From the NCBI GenBank assembly GCA_963970005.1, contig CAXAMN010003891.1, positions 1,528,110 to 1,592,109 on the forward strand: a stretch of DNA of 64,000 bases, given 5' to 3'. The position numbers were made by a program, and so were the translations under genes. A model generated the notes under the pieces. That model searched no databases, was not told the origin of the DNA, and saw only the letters and a list, made by a program, of their open reading frames with translations. Every line of letters starts with the position of its first letter. The first letter of the stretch is position 1. This stretch comes from Durusdinium trenchii. Its lineage: Eukaryota; Sar; Dinophyceae; Suessiales; Symbiodiniaceae. This document shows, one piece after another, positions 42,801 through 50,458 of the stretch.

Positions 42801-43914
42801 AAACCACTTGATCAGTCTCTTCATCGGCTTCCTGGGTCACGATGTTCACCTGATCTTTGGGCTTGTTGGGGCACTCTGCTTTCCAATGACCCAATTCTCC
42901 ACACCGTTTGCAGTGAGTGCGGGCAATACGCTGAAGGAGTTCATCCTTGCCCTTGGAACCCCCTTTGCGGAAGCCACGTCCTCCTGCACCATTGAAAGAT
43001 GACTTGTATCCCTTTCCTGAACTCTTTTGGCCTGGAGGCCAGAATCCCCTGTTTCGCTTTCGTTCTGAAATTCGGGCTCTGGCTTCATGATACGAAATCA
43101 GGGCTGTATGAAGGTCAGGGACATCTTGAAATAGGTCCTCCAAGTCCTTTTCGAAGGTTTGGACAGCCAATGCATCAGCATCTCCCCAAGATGCTAAACT
43201 GTCAATGGCATCCTGTGTCAACTCTTCATCTTCTTCCTGTTGTAGGACATAGGCTTGTCCCGAACCTGAATCCCTTGAAGGCTCATTCTCCTCGGTCTCG
43301 ATGAAGTTGGTCGGGTACACCTTCTTTTTCTCAACACTCCCTTGTCCGGTCAAAACGTTCGTGGACAATGACCTCATGGCCCCTTCAATTGCAGTCTTCT
43401 CTAAAACACCATTGGTGATTGTCAAAACTTTCTTCTTGTCTTCATGGTTCAAACTGCTCTGCTTGAGGAGCACGAAGGCCATAACTGACTTCAATGTCGT
43501 GTCAGGTCCAACCTCGTCAAAAGCCACCATCAGCCGATTGACATAGCTCTGAGTCGTCTCATCGGCCTTTTGGATCGTCTTGTAGATGGCTCTTTCAAAA
43601 AGCTCAAACGTCTTCAACTCAGCACTTTCTTCCCAAGTTTGAAGGGCCACCAGAAAGTGCTTCACACCATTTGTCGGATCTGTCAGCAGCGAAGGTGAAA
43701 GGGCCCTCACCTGGTGCCAAGCTGTTCCTTTGCACAACATTGCTAATCGAGGTGCAAGCATGGGTCGATCTTTCTTCGGGCAAATCCCGTCCAAGAATCT
43801 CACCTTTGCAATGTACTCTCTAGCATTGTCCGTCGATGGATCGAAGGAGGGCAAAAGATTCCAGATTCCTGCTCCTCGGTCATCATTTGCGGAGCCAGTA
43901 CCTTCCGTTGCCAT
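36898..43914 (-). CDS. Ty1/copia Gag-Pol polyprotein with methyltransferase-like insert
   Basis: A 2338-residue polyprotein starting at an ATG about 36 nt inside the 5' LTR. Order by residue: Gag (1-330); zinc knuckle CKRCGELGHWKAEC (about 334-347); aspartic protease IVDTGAS (about 475); a hydrophilic linker (about 600-890); a methyltransferase-like domain (about 915-1130); integrase with an HH-CC finger (HNNLGHP ... CQSC, about 1405-1437) and D1470, D1528, E1562; and reverse transcriptase with FDIKTAFLRG (D2060) and HVDDGIGGG (D2154, D2155). RNase H is cut by the terminal TAA. The D-to-E spacing in integrase is about two residues shorter than usual for copia. At over 2300 residues it is far longer than a typical copia protein (about 1300-1500), because of the inserted region. 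It runs antisense to most host exon-like blocks. Confidence 0.93.
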   Translation of the reverse strand: MATEGTGSANDDRGAGIWNLLPSFDPSTDNAREYIAKVRFLDGICPKKDRPMLAPRLAMLCKGTAWHQVRALSPSLLTDPTNGVKHFLVALQTWEESAELKTFELFERAIYKTIQKADETTQSYVNRLMVAFDEVGPDTTLKSVMAFVLLKQSSLNHEDKKKVLTITNGVLEKTAIEGAMRSLSTNVLTGQGSVEKKKVYPTNFIETEENEPSRDSGSGQAYVLQQEEDEELTQDAIDSLASWGDADALAVQTFEKDLEDLFQDVPDLHTALISYHEARARISERKRNRGFWPPGQKSSGKGYKSSFNGAGGRGFRKGGSKGKDELLQRIARTHCKRCGELGHWKAECPNKPKDQVNIVTQEADEETDQVVFETLMEDDQMEVRLEEKHSNIQMSCQSSTHEHACAFVGIQTASNSLDPDGKIKIKMQQFFANRSKSVHFARHHFEPKILPNPVSTFPSCTSKAGHEAFDTKGFAIVDTGASRSVIGSENLPQMMQMLDSTTRARVKEKSSCIGFRFGNNQIEYSFKQIWIPIYSDTQQIWIIIEVVPKCTPFLLSIQTMRKLGAVLDLQKGTCYLQTLNRAIPLKQGNTGLLMISLADLCKKSFLPAFVASKSVEHSASDQGESHANQARCHEHDQGHRRSGDAIAQDSLDTADESSPNPGGRTGRADGSERACATDPEPDAGGSEPEDHVTGNSQEPSTFSSNTRLSWPSSHRMDRHRGEGDPHLGGRNADVERESQNDIIQQPNQASGHSTNPYVSGAQKAQPSRTGWSKWSPIASDRDSITRWQPGPCRSCSDRRVGDAGRIQGTERTRPRLDSRCNERMGSQVGELGQKEHRPFILRHLRDRRGLCGLVSISSELTEHADSRFCQVRSGTKANGGTAPTGSLINLATQVSNATEVKWLRALRDELKESFHGSRIDLLEVYAQPNSRLAEEVVKQGGKAERFTREHGDLSTFAGQLELLRMVTRLRPKHVWAAPECAPWCSRNRFNALRSTQAFDRIDHAQEQSREHLKLCAFICKLQIEGGRHFTMENPGTSSMWFQPEVKEIIQFSKTAMFDQCQFGLKHPDSKDPLKKGTRLQTTSIEVLKTMDGRTCDKTHSHQPVAGSCQFKGKTIATSRFAAFYPRLFAKRVAKSILDEMQKPEFPIVEAAAIMETLCPVREAETNPEDEPDSKRKRVMGPVEDPRNRKRELEQYEQFSELTGQPWIDVLERLQVLLPKSGAQIIDLDTWPGKFIRQHCQIEDVQEIKAIKGVEKFMTGNPTCTHRQTISLCRKTQKIMDLGVEEWTKLTMAQQRRKAIPSHIMIGIFGRNSLNMDETQPKSESAYQPVRAEMSAEPKGEEEKSSSSIRKHPDAEHEMSGKSPEAGMPSAENPRAPIQAWSPATTVNSGPKFLELNSKQQAMIRKMHNNLGHPVADRLAEHLQRLGFTQGMVEGARDYHCQSCAERVPPKLTTPGKLKEPREFNERISMDGFEWKGEKGQKYYVLHFFDEATHFHLGRRCIRNGESTIKTFIETWTHWAGAPLEIQHDEAGEFVSQAWKDHLQQEGIRAIVSAAPWQRGRIERHGGVIKEMLSRIDKDKPIGNEKQFDMALNQCFQAKNSLTITKGFSPEQAVLGRSRKLPASICGDEDFTAHSLDNPADTRSEDFLQKLEVRTLARKALLDADNSQAIRRAINHQSRGQEYPWKCGELCMVWDKRKSPNMLEKGRWTGPCQVIMEESRTILWVTHMNRLLRVAKENIRPVSIREFNQVSTFHQNCDEKRLQEMANQLKNQLKERSGMFQFSDLTELEVEGVPEAEVEIGPQPEEEPIRRESNASAPASFAPPNTEDHDGTSEAIPQDAPAAGSTESGENDVGVNEHPPGLGESSQEFVGNSVELIYNASIVEANDPEALTVKDNGTLWPQTEDISIADANFCMFEFEVPCHVLSAFCESPCLHADRIAQAAKKNHVEIQYRNLNQAEKAEFDQAKSKELGCWVETSSIEPILKDRIHPSRIMSSRWILTWKLDPTHPQGRKAKARLVVRGFEDPDAASVCTESPTLSRDGRMVILQEISSRKWTLQSFDIKTAFLRGRSDHRTLAMQPVPELQKLLNLQANEVCLLKGNAYGRVDAPILFYKEFRKTLEAEGFEAHPLDACLFVLRNKQDPTKLEGILGTHVDDGIGGGTTTFDKALERIQKHLPFGQREYKKFRFTGLDMEQNPDYSIRVSQSEYLQKIDPIDIPKPRRKDEQSSITPAELQQLRALCGSLQYAAVHSRPDIAAKVAFLQKKIPKAMVSDLMEANKVLREAKTTSETSILVQPIPLQEVTFASFGDASFASENQLRAQQGLFIMATTERLGRNEVS
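40520..41175 (-). other. Cytosine-methyltransferase-like domain inside the polyprotein
   Basis: Residues about 915-1130. It starts SRIDLLEVYAQPNSRLAEEV (class I SAM-fold-like first strand), then DLSTFAGQ, then VWAAPECAPWCSRNRF with C980 in a P-x-C setting like catalytic motif IV of C5 methyltransferases. FTMENPGTSSMW (E1032) resembles the ENV motif VI, and KGTRLQTTS could be motif VIII (QxRxR-like). The motifs are weak and the ENV valine is proline, so activity is doubtful. Dinoflagellate retrotransposons that captured cytosine methyltransferases are known from published work; whether this is the same lineage is inference. Confidence 0.55.
41253..42089 (-). CDS. Overlapping +1-frame ORF with coiled coil and ExoX-C-like end
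   Basis: Lies within the polyprotein gene but is shifted +1. It is open for 278 codons; the first ATG is near 42040, since the frame begins with a non-ATG codon. It reads like real protein: AVMQLLKILLTLLMNQVQTQ and a long Gln/Glu-rich helix (coiled coil), WIDIEEREIHIWEDEMQML, and a C-terminal segment GKKNTGRSYCDTYETDEAY then VGWCLSR and DFAKYAQ. The last resembles the small ExoX-like C-terminal domain (GK.kGk...Y...D..Yv.W). The polyprotein frame over the same bases is an unstructured Arg/Asp/Ser/Gly mixture, as expected if this frame is the constrained one. It would need +1 frameshifting, its own initiation or a separate RNA. Confidence 0.55.
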   Translation of the reverse strand: MSHQSLLSIPRPTRVKAMPTRQDVMSMIKDTAEAVMQLLKILLTLLMNQVQTQVEEQGEQMVPSEHAQQIQNLMQEVQSQKTMLQEIAKNLRPSAQTPASPGHRVTEWIDIEEREIHIWEDEMQMLNERAKMTSSNSPTRQVVIPQIPTSPVHRKPSQAAPAGASGARSHLTETPSRVGNLAHAGVAVTEELVMQGEFKAPNGRDLAWTQDAMNAWGRKLVSWGKKNTGRSYCDTYETDEAYVGWCLSRLNSLNMPILDFAKYAQVRRQMEAQLQRGL

Positions 43915-43950
43915 GGCTTTCTCCTAACCTAGCTAAGGAGGCCACTGTAG

Positions 43951-44155
43951 GCTCCTAGGATCTCCTAATCCTACCAAACTCCTACCAAAAGGAAAACCTA
44001 CCAATCGCGGCCGCGCGGTCTTTTCCGCCCACCTAGTCGAGTCCACTCGAGTCGTCCTTGAGCCACCGTCGTGGCAAGTGTCATCGATCGTTTATCGATC
44101 ATCCGCTGGTTCACTCGAAGGTCTGGTTCCGAAGCCGGTGCACATACAATTCACA
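43951..44155 (-). repeat. 5' LTR of the copia element
   Basis: Identical over 205 bp to 36162-36366. The inner edge is followed on the - strand by CTACAGTGGCCTCCTTAGC and an ATG only about 36 nt later, so any primer-binding site must lie in this short leader. I could not match it to a tRNA 3' end. Confidence 0.85.
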
Positions 44156-44161
44156 CCTATC
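44156..44161. repeat. Possible target-site duplication, right
   Basis: CCTATC, matching 36125-36130. Confidence 0.35.
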
Positions 44162-44919
44162 CGTGGAAAACATGTGTTTGGCTGTGTTTGGCGTGTTGTT
44201 CGTTCAATGTGGCTCTGACTCTAGGCCCGTTGTTTGGCCACCCACCCTGACACGGCAACCAGATCCAACCAGTCGCTTGAACCAAGGGGCGACCAAAAAC
44301 ACGATGGCAGTCCCATGGAGTGTTTGGGTATAGATTCATAGACACCTATTTAACATCTAAGTCTAAGGTGAGATCTATAGAGGCGCTCCTTTCTGAATAT
44401 GACAAATTTTAAGATTGCATGCAAGTACAACTCATTTGTTTAAGATTTAGAATCCACCGTCCGGCAAGGCAAACACCAAGACCAGTGGGGGCTACCTGCA
44501 GACAGAGCTGCAAGCCATGCGACTTGAAGAAACAAGTTGATGGTTTAAAAAAGCCCTTGCATCGTGCGTTGAGTGATATGCCCGCTGTCCTGTTGAACAG
44601 CTCAAGCTGGTAGGATTGGCCGATGGAGCCGGCAAATTCCAAATTTTACGTTGATGGCCTTTTACTAGTGAATTTGTTGCTGACTTGTTTGGTTTGCTAT
44701 GGTCTACTAATTCAAGTTCTTTGTACTTTAAGTCAAGATCATGCAAGTCATGCTAAAAGATTGCAATTGCACTATTTGCATTCTTTGTGTTGTATTGTTG
44801 TACCATTCGCTATTTCGGATGCGCCTGTAAGCTGGAGAAACCACTAACAACCTGTATGTTTTTTCTCATGTGTGTTCTTTGGATTGTTATTCACTGCGGC
44901 TGCTGTCCCGTATCCTTAG
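44162..44919. other. No confident gene
   Basis: AT-richer flank of the retroelement. No repeat family recognised. Short ORFs only. Confidence 0.35.
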
Positions 44920-45180
44920 AAGGTGGCCACAGACCCCTCCAAACCAGCCCACCTTCTCCCAAAAGGAGCTCGGCCAGGACCCAAACGAGACTTACTTGGT
45001 GGTCCGATTTTCGCATCGGACCCTCCCCATGCCGCCCCCAAAAGCAGCGGCTACGTCGGGCTGTCCGAGGCAGGAATCGCTGTGCAACTTAGAGCCCGAG
45101 ACCTTCTCTTTCATCGCCGCTGGGCGTTGCCGCCGCCGATGTGCTTTTGGGACGTTTCAGGCCTCGAAATGAGCCACTAG
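44920..45180 (+). CDS. Exon-like block, probable terminal exon
   Basis: Follows CGTATCCTTAG. The frame has GPIFASDPPHAAPKSSGYVG, LSEAGIAVQLRARDLLFHRR and PPPMCFWDVSGLEMSH, then a TAG. Third positions are mainly G/C. An alternative frame is open but less natural. Function unknown. It is the first + strand block after the retroelement. Confidence 0.5.
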   Translation, partial: KVATDPSKPAHLLPKGARPGPKRDLLGGPIFASDPPHAAPKSSGYVGLSEAGIAVQLRARDLLFHRRWALPPPMCFWDVSGLEMSH

Positions 45181-45362
45181 AAATGATACGTAAGCCTTCA
45201 AAGAGTGAAGCCAGCGTATCTTTTGAGTTGTCCAGTTGGGAGATTTACATGCGGATTTGGGTGCTAGGTGTTGGTGCTCCATGTTTTGCGGACCGCACTA
45301 CATCAAAAAAGTAACCAGCAATCCTTTGCTAATCCATTTTTGGTTGAACCCATTTCTTGCAG

Positions 45363-45570
45363 GTCTGAAGCTTCATCCAACTGAGGCTTCATGGACCTTG
45401 GCCCGAAGCTTCTTGGGCTTTTGGCCCAGCCACACCTATGTGGCGAGCAACGAGGCCGATGAGGCCCTCCTCGCCCAGTGCGCCCTCCGAGAACAATGCT
45501 CCGAGAACCACGCTCCGTTGTTCGGATCGGGTCATGTTCAGTTTCCCGAACTAGGTGAATCCCCGTACCT
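45363..45570 (+). CDS. Exon-like block with strong acceptor
   Basis: Preceded by CCATTTCTTGCAG. The frame reads GLKLHPTEASWTLARSFLGF, then ASNEADEALLAQCALREQCS and FGSGHVQFPE, with G/C third positions. The end is unclear: the frame stays open into repeat D. Together with 45889-46031 it may form one gene. No family recognised. Confidence 0.5.
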
Positions 45571-45589
45571 GGGGAAATGCACCAGCTTC

Positions 45590-45682
45590 TTCAAAGTGAC
45601 CTTTTGAAGGTTCCTAAGTGACCCTTTGGGAGGCTTAAGTGACCGAACCAACCAGGTTATCAAAAGGTCACTTTGAAGAACC
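45590..45682. repeat. Dispersed repeat D with inverted ends
   Basis: CTTCTTCAAAGTGACCTTTTG ... CAAAAGGTCACTTTGAAGAA forms a roughly 90-bp inverted structure. Related pieces: 59490-59545 and 4775-4880. Confidence 0.6.
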
Positions 45683-45888
45683 AGGATGAACCAGGTACGT
45701 GTGTGTGTGTGCTTTTACCTGGTTTCCTGGGCCTGTGCAGGGGTGTTGGGGAGTTGACCCTATCGGTGACCTGTTGGAGCAAGTCAAACATATAGTGAAA
45801 CCATGTAAAACCGAGTGAGTAGGGTTTTAGGATGTTTGGCTTTTTGAGCCCATAGGCAGAGTATTCACCCGACCTGAACACTCCTCAG

Positions 45889-46031
45889 GTACATGGGTGG
45901 CCTGCCTGGCCCCAGGGCCAACCCCTACCGCCCAGCACACTACGACGCAGCGCTGACGGTGCCAGAATGTGGCTGGGCTGTCGATCTGTCGGTGGGAAGA
46001 ACATGGAAGAACTGGCGGAAATGGTGTGTGA
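45889..46031 (+). CDS. Exon-like block between acceptor and HP element
   Basis: Follows ACTCCTCAG. The frame has GGLPGPRANPYRPAHYDAAL, VPECGWAVDLSVGRTWKNWR and KWCVN, ending where the HP element starts. Likely the next exon after 45363-45570. No domain recognised. Confidence 0.45.
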
Positions 46032-46132
46032 ACTCTAACCCCAGGCCTCCAACTGTCTTCTCAGAGAGTGTTTGGGTGGGTTTGGAGGGTCCAAATGCCT
46101 TCTGAGGAGGTATGGAGGTACGACTGGAGGTG
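46032..46132. mobile_element. HP element, flank match uncertain
   Basis: CCCCAGGCCTCCAACTGTC ... CGACTGGAGGTGTAGGG. TAA lies on both sides, but the copy at 47689 shares TAAGGTTT to the right, so TAA may be part of the element. If TAA is a true duplication, its removal joins the left exon to an open frame KVWKCSLEPSQVLDLEDMNS. Confidence 0.55.
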
Positions 46133-46438
46133 TAGGGTAAGGTTTGGAAATGTTCACTTGAACCTTCCCAGGTTTTGGACCTGGAAGACATGAACTCCAA
46201 GCTTCCCCAGGTTCAATGTTCACTTGAGATGTTATTTTCTTGTCTTTGAATGATTTTGAATGTATATGCCACTTGAATCTGGGGAAACTCTGTTTGTCCT
46301 GTTCGATTCCTTCTGAGATTGGAGGAATTGACGTTTGACGTTGCTGCCAGATGCTGCCAGTAGTAACATTAGTATTCCCAACCTATAGGTGCAATCATTC
46401 ACCCAGGCGCAACCATTCACGATTCGATCACAACTCAG

Positions 46439-46516
46439 GTATTAGACCTGTACCACCTTTTGTGCTCTTTGAGGACAGTGGGAAAAGAATGACAGTGATG
46501 AGCTTCTACATGTCGA
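46439..46516 (+). CDS. Short exon-like block
   Basis: Follows CACAACTCAG. Frame GIRPVPPFVLFEDSGKRMTV then MSFYMSK, ending just before a TA-MITE. It may be an internal exon with the MITE in the next intron. Confidence 0.35.
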
Positions 46517-46524
46517 AAGAGATA

Positions 46525-46629
46525 CACTCCCTGGAACTAACATGGTTACGTGGAGAATGGCCCCGAAAGGAAGACCATTTTCCACTACAAACAGGTGGTT
46601 TTCCACTTCCATGTTAGTTCCAAGAAGTG
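46525..46629. mobile_element. TA-MITE copy 3
   Basis: TA|CACTCCCTGGAACTAACATGG ... CATGTTAGTTCCAAGAAGTG. The right TA is changed to TC. The interior ACAAACAGGTGGTTTTCCAC is intact. Confidence 0.75.
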
Positions 46630-46838
46630 TCTTGTTGATCTTGTTGTGCTTCTTCCTAGCTTCACCCCTGTCTCAAGTCGTTTTTTCCAGAACTCACTCC
46701 TCTTCATGCCTGTCTTCCAGCCCCATGTGGCACGAAAAACACCACCCTTCACCACCTTTTCACCCTGCACCAGTACCCATTTGGCTCACGCCACTAAAAA
46801 AGACGGTAGCACTGCCGGTCACCACAGGGGGCCCCTGA

Positions 46839-47200
46839 GGCACGGAAGCCTTGCGCTCGGTGCTGGTGGACGCCATCATCGCCGCCTGGGCGGAGCACTT
46901 CATCGGCAACGTCGCTGGGACGAACCCGACCGAAACAGCGACCGTCGTCGGGGCGGGTGGTCCGCTCACCACGAGGCCAGCCCCTCCCGCCTGGTGCACC
47001 CCACCGGGGCACCCCGGCAAGAACTCGCCGAAAGAGTCGCGCGGGGACCGGCGAGTGAAACGGCGACCCGCGAGGTTTGCTCCACGATGTCTCAGTACAT
47101 CCAGCAGCTGCGGCTCCGCTGGGGGAAGCCCTTCTCGAGCAGCGTTCTGCTGGGTGGCGTGCAGCACCAGGACGAAAACCTCAAAGTACTACGGAAAATG
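46839..47200 (+). CDS. GC-rich exon-like block with a frame change
   Basis: The first half is strongly biased in one frame: ALRSVLVDAIIAAWAEHFIG, then VAGTNPTETATVVGAG. From about 46990 the best frame is another: RQELAERVARGPASETATRE, then MSQYIQQLRLRWGKPFSSSV and NLKVLRK. Either a single-base shift or a short intron separates them. No domain named. Confidence 0.45.
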
Positions 47201-47218
47201 AGTACGTTTGACCTGCCC

Positions 47219-47326
47219 ACAGGGTCCATAGGGTCCAGGTACCTCCTTTTCGGATCGTCTTGGAGGACAGAATTTGTCTTGGGTCAAAGGACATCCGAGG
47301 AACGGATGGTCCTGGACCCTTAGGGC
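47219..47326. mobile_element. HP element, GGTCC subfamily, flanks CTG/CTG probable
   Basis: CCCACAGGGTCCATAGGGTCC ... CATCCGAGGAACGGATGGTCC ... GGACCCTTAGGG, CTG on both sides. Inverse relative of 17805 and 47437. Confidence 0.55.
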
Positions 47327-47436
47327 TGAAGTTTTATGGGGTATCGGTCCCATTTTGTGGTTGGTATCCTTGAGACACCTTAACAAGTGTTTCGGAAGTG
47401 GCTGTTGGCATGCCACAGATCATCCATGAATATATT

Positions 47437-47547
47437 CCCTAAGGGTCCAGGACCATCCTGAGGATGTCCTTTGACCCCCAAGACCATTCTCTGGAAGCAC
47501 TTTCACCTCCAAGACCATCCGAAAAGGAGGTACCTGGACCCTAGGAA
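47437..47547. mobile_element. HP element, GGTCC subfamily
   Basis: CCCTAAGGGTCCAGGACC ... TACCTGGACCCTAGG. Near-identical middle to 17805-17915. The flanking triplets do not match. Confidence 0.65.
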
Positions 47548-47688
47548 TATTGAATATTTACCATACCTCGACCCGAACAAGAACCATCTGAACATCACCC
47601 CGCAAATCGTGGGCAAATTGTACCACAGCCTACAGTTCAGAGGCCAATGTTTTTTGGAGTTGGTGATATAAAACGTGACTCAATAACC

Positions 47689-47787
47689 CTAGGCCTCCAA
47701 TGTCCAAGTACCTTCTGAGAAGGTGAGACTGGGGTGGGTGCCAGGAGGGTCCAAATACCATTGAGGAGGTACGACTGGAGTTGTAGG
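47689..47787. mobile_element. HP element
   Basis: CCCTAGGCCTCCAATGTCC ... GTACGACTGGAGTTGTAGGG, with TAA either side and TAAGGTTT shared with the 46032 copy. Confidence 0.6.
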
Positions 47788-48000
47788 GTAAGGTTTCAGG
47801 ACCAGGTTTTCTCGATCGGACCTGTAGGTAAAGCCTCGGGCTGGCACAGGCCGCGGTTTTCTCGTCTGGGGCGCCTCCAGCTCAAACATGCTTAAACCAA
47901 TCAGGATGTGCTTCTGATTTGGGATAGGCCCCAAAGACCAACATCAACACTAGCATCACCCAATCCAGCATATTAAACAATTAGACAATATGCAGATGTT

Positions 48001-48187
48001 CGATCCATCTATGCTTCTTATGGGTCCCTGCACTAGAATCAATGCCACCAAGCTGTGCTTCCTTTCAACCCCGGATCCGTTGATGGCCGCCGTGGCTCCC
48101 CCCCATGACCTTCGTTCCGTGCTGCAGGACCTTCTGGCTTGGGCCCGCGAGTCTGTCAAGGAGGACGGTTTTGCCGCGCCGGTTTGA
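48001..48187 (+). CDS. Exon-like block, probable C-terminal exon
   Basis: The last 40 codons are highly G/C at third positions: DPLMAAVAPPHDLRSVLQDL, then LAWARESVKEDGFAAPV and a TGA at 48185. The helical, charged end looks genuine. The upstream part is open but unbiased. Confidence 0.45.
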
Positions 48188-49835
48188 GACAAAAGGGAGC
48201 CATGCCGCCCTGCGGGTGACATGGGATTGTATATGGATGCATCCATGCCAGGGGCACTCCTTAACCTCTAAGGTGTGATTAAACACCTCTTGATGACGGG
48301 GCTTTGGTGAGTGTTTTAGAGTAGACAGAGACCCCAAGATGTTCTTTGGATGGGGTTCCATATAAACCTCTACGTGCTCTGAAAACACTGTGAGATTCAC
48401 TCAAACCCACCCAACCACCTTCTCAGGAGGTAGTTGGAGCCCTATGGATTATACAAGAGTCTCACAGAACTTTTTCTGCTGCTTGCCCAGGTCTACAAAG
48501 CCTCGGGCTCCTGTACACCACAGCACAGCGCAGTGGGCTGCTTTTGTATTTGTGGCTTGGGAGAAAAAGCATGAAGCTAGGAGGGACATGACATCGCGAG
48601 AGATTTCCAGATGATGGATGGACGTTTCTATGTTTTTCTTTGGTGTAATGCTTTGGAAGTTGGGGACTCCTTGTTAGACGAAGAGCCCCATCATAAACCA
48701 GGGCCAGGATAATCTTTTAGATGCTTCAAGCAAGAATATAGCTGCTGTTTCTCCAACATGCACTCAATTTCCTGGGTACAGCTTTCGTTTGGTACACCGG
48801 AAGTGATTGTAAAAAAGAGCAGACCTGCAGAGTTGTGGCTTGCGAGTTCTCATCGGTTCCCAGGAACGTGAAGCTGGTGCCGTTCTTTGCATTTTCCATT
48901 TTTGGACGGCAGGCCGAGCTGTGAGATGGGAAGGAGGCAACTATAGAGTTTTTTCCCATACTGTATAGTATAATTATAACAGAATTGCTGCTTCAATAAG
49001 GTTCCCGTCGTGTTTTTCTCTCTGGGGCATACCAAACCAATACGTGCAATGGACAGATGCGCATGTGGTAACTTACTCAACGATACCCTTTGCTTTGTCA
49101 CCAGCCGTGCATCCGAGGGAGTTTCAGGTGAGGCGGAAGTGAGAACCAAGCAGTGACATGGGTTGGCCAAAACAAGAGGAGTGAGGCTGTTTGTGTATGT
49201 CGGAGACCCTACAATACCTCAGCCTCGCTGCACCAGGGACCCCACAAACCATCGAAAACTAGGTTTTCCCTACAGCAACAAGCATGATTTGTGTATTTGA
49301 GACACCATATATATATATATATATTTCATGGGAAACTGAGGGCCGCAAGACCACAAATCTGGCGTGAGTGATCGTCAGTGATTTCAGTGAAGAAACATGT
49401 AGAAATAGTTGAACAGTTGTTTTGCAGGGTGCCTTGATCTTTCTGTTACTTCATAGCCATTCAATGTCCAAGCCCGCATTTGACCATGCCAAGCCCTGGG
49501 TTTTCCACGGGTCTACATTTTGGGATATGACCAGCTTTAGTTCCTTGGCAGTCTGGATATTGCCGGTTTTCTGGATGCATTAGCCACACAAAGCCCACCC
49601 CCTTCGTTGCTGCTTGTTTTCTGGCGGCTTACCTTCTAGTCATTCGCAGAGGACACGGAGAATGATTCCTTCCTAGAGGAACATGATCTTGGGAAGGTAC
49701 GTGTTTCCATGATTCAGTTCAGGAGCAGGGCTGCAGTTTTGCGTTGTTTGTTGAACGAATCCATTACTGGGATCAATCCTCTTCAGGCCGGGCCTACTCC
49801 CATCTGGGGATTTCATCCATTCATCCGCGGACCTT
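48188..49835. other. No confident gene
   Basis: An HP half (CAACCACCTTCTCAGGAGGTAG then TTGGAGCCCTATGG) at about 48411-48447 and an AT microsatellite at 49309-49325. Short unbiased ORFs. Confidence 0.35.
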
Positions 49836-50181
49836 TCAGGTGCCTTTGAGTGCATGGTTGTCAGCTTTGGCCGCCTTCTTAGGCCGCGTTCTCTTGATTT
49901 CGGGGTGCTCAAATTCTAGCCAATTCTTTAATCACATTATGGGTGGCAGGACGCATACCTGAGGATTCAATAGGTCGCTCCAGTTGAACTTCCGCAAACT
50001 TGTGTGGATTGTGTGTGGGCTGATCGTGGCCTGTTTTCGGGAGCCACTGAAGATCCCTGATGCGGCACTGTCGTTGTCAGACTCAATCATGGTGTGGTAT
50101 GACGCCGGTGATGCGATCCACTTAGTTGCAAAGTTCGAGCGCATTTTTTCCTTCCAACGGATCATGGAATCCCTTGGATGA
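49836..50181 (-). CDS. Exon-like block, strand ambiguous
   Basis: On the - strand, ASYHTMIESDNDSAASGIFS and KFNWSDLLNPQ run to CCTCAG|GTATGCG. 33 nt later an AAG-preceded frame NWLEFEHPEIKRTRPKKAAK ends at a stop at 49838, with an NLS-like KRTRPKKAAK. On the + strand, 49984-50181 also reads well (DAALSLSDSIMVWYDAGDAI). I favour - slightly because of the split exon, but this is open. Confidence 0.35.
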
Positions 50182-50239
50182 AGATGTTCGATTGCCAAAC
50201 AGGTTGGTTTTCCACTTTCACGTTTGTTGGAGGGAGGGT
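50155..50239. mobile_element. Diverged TA-MITE copy
   Basis: ATCATGGAATCCCTTGGATGA ... AAACAGGTTGGTTTTCCAC ... TGGAGGGAGGGTAA keeps the family order. It overlaps the ends of both candidate frames above. Confidence 0.45.
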
Positions 50240-50406
50240 AATGAAGAGAGGCTTGCTCGTGAGCTTGTAGGCAGGCCCTTTGCTCAAGATCACGAAAAAA
50301 AGCCACTGACAGGTGGATGAAGAGGATCGATCGTGGGGAAGGTCTACCTATGTTTGCTGGGAGGGTGCTCCCCATGGCTCCTCTCCAATCACCTGTCTTT
50401 CTCATT

Positions 50407-50458
50407 CCCTAAGGGTCCTCCAAGACCATCCGAAAAGGAGGTACCTGGACCCTATGGG
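50407..50458. mobile_element. Short HP element (52 bp), flanks ATT/ATT
   Basis: CCCTAAGGGTCCTCCAAGACC ... GGTACCTGGACCCTATGGG with ATT each side. An internally deleted relative of 47437-47547, yet with a perfect triplet match. Confidence 0.75.

Noticed and set aside
37000..43900. Many + strand ORFs inside the copia region
   Set aside because: Antisense shadows of the polyprotein.
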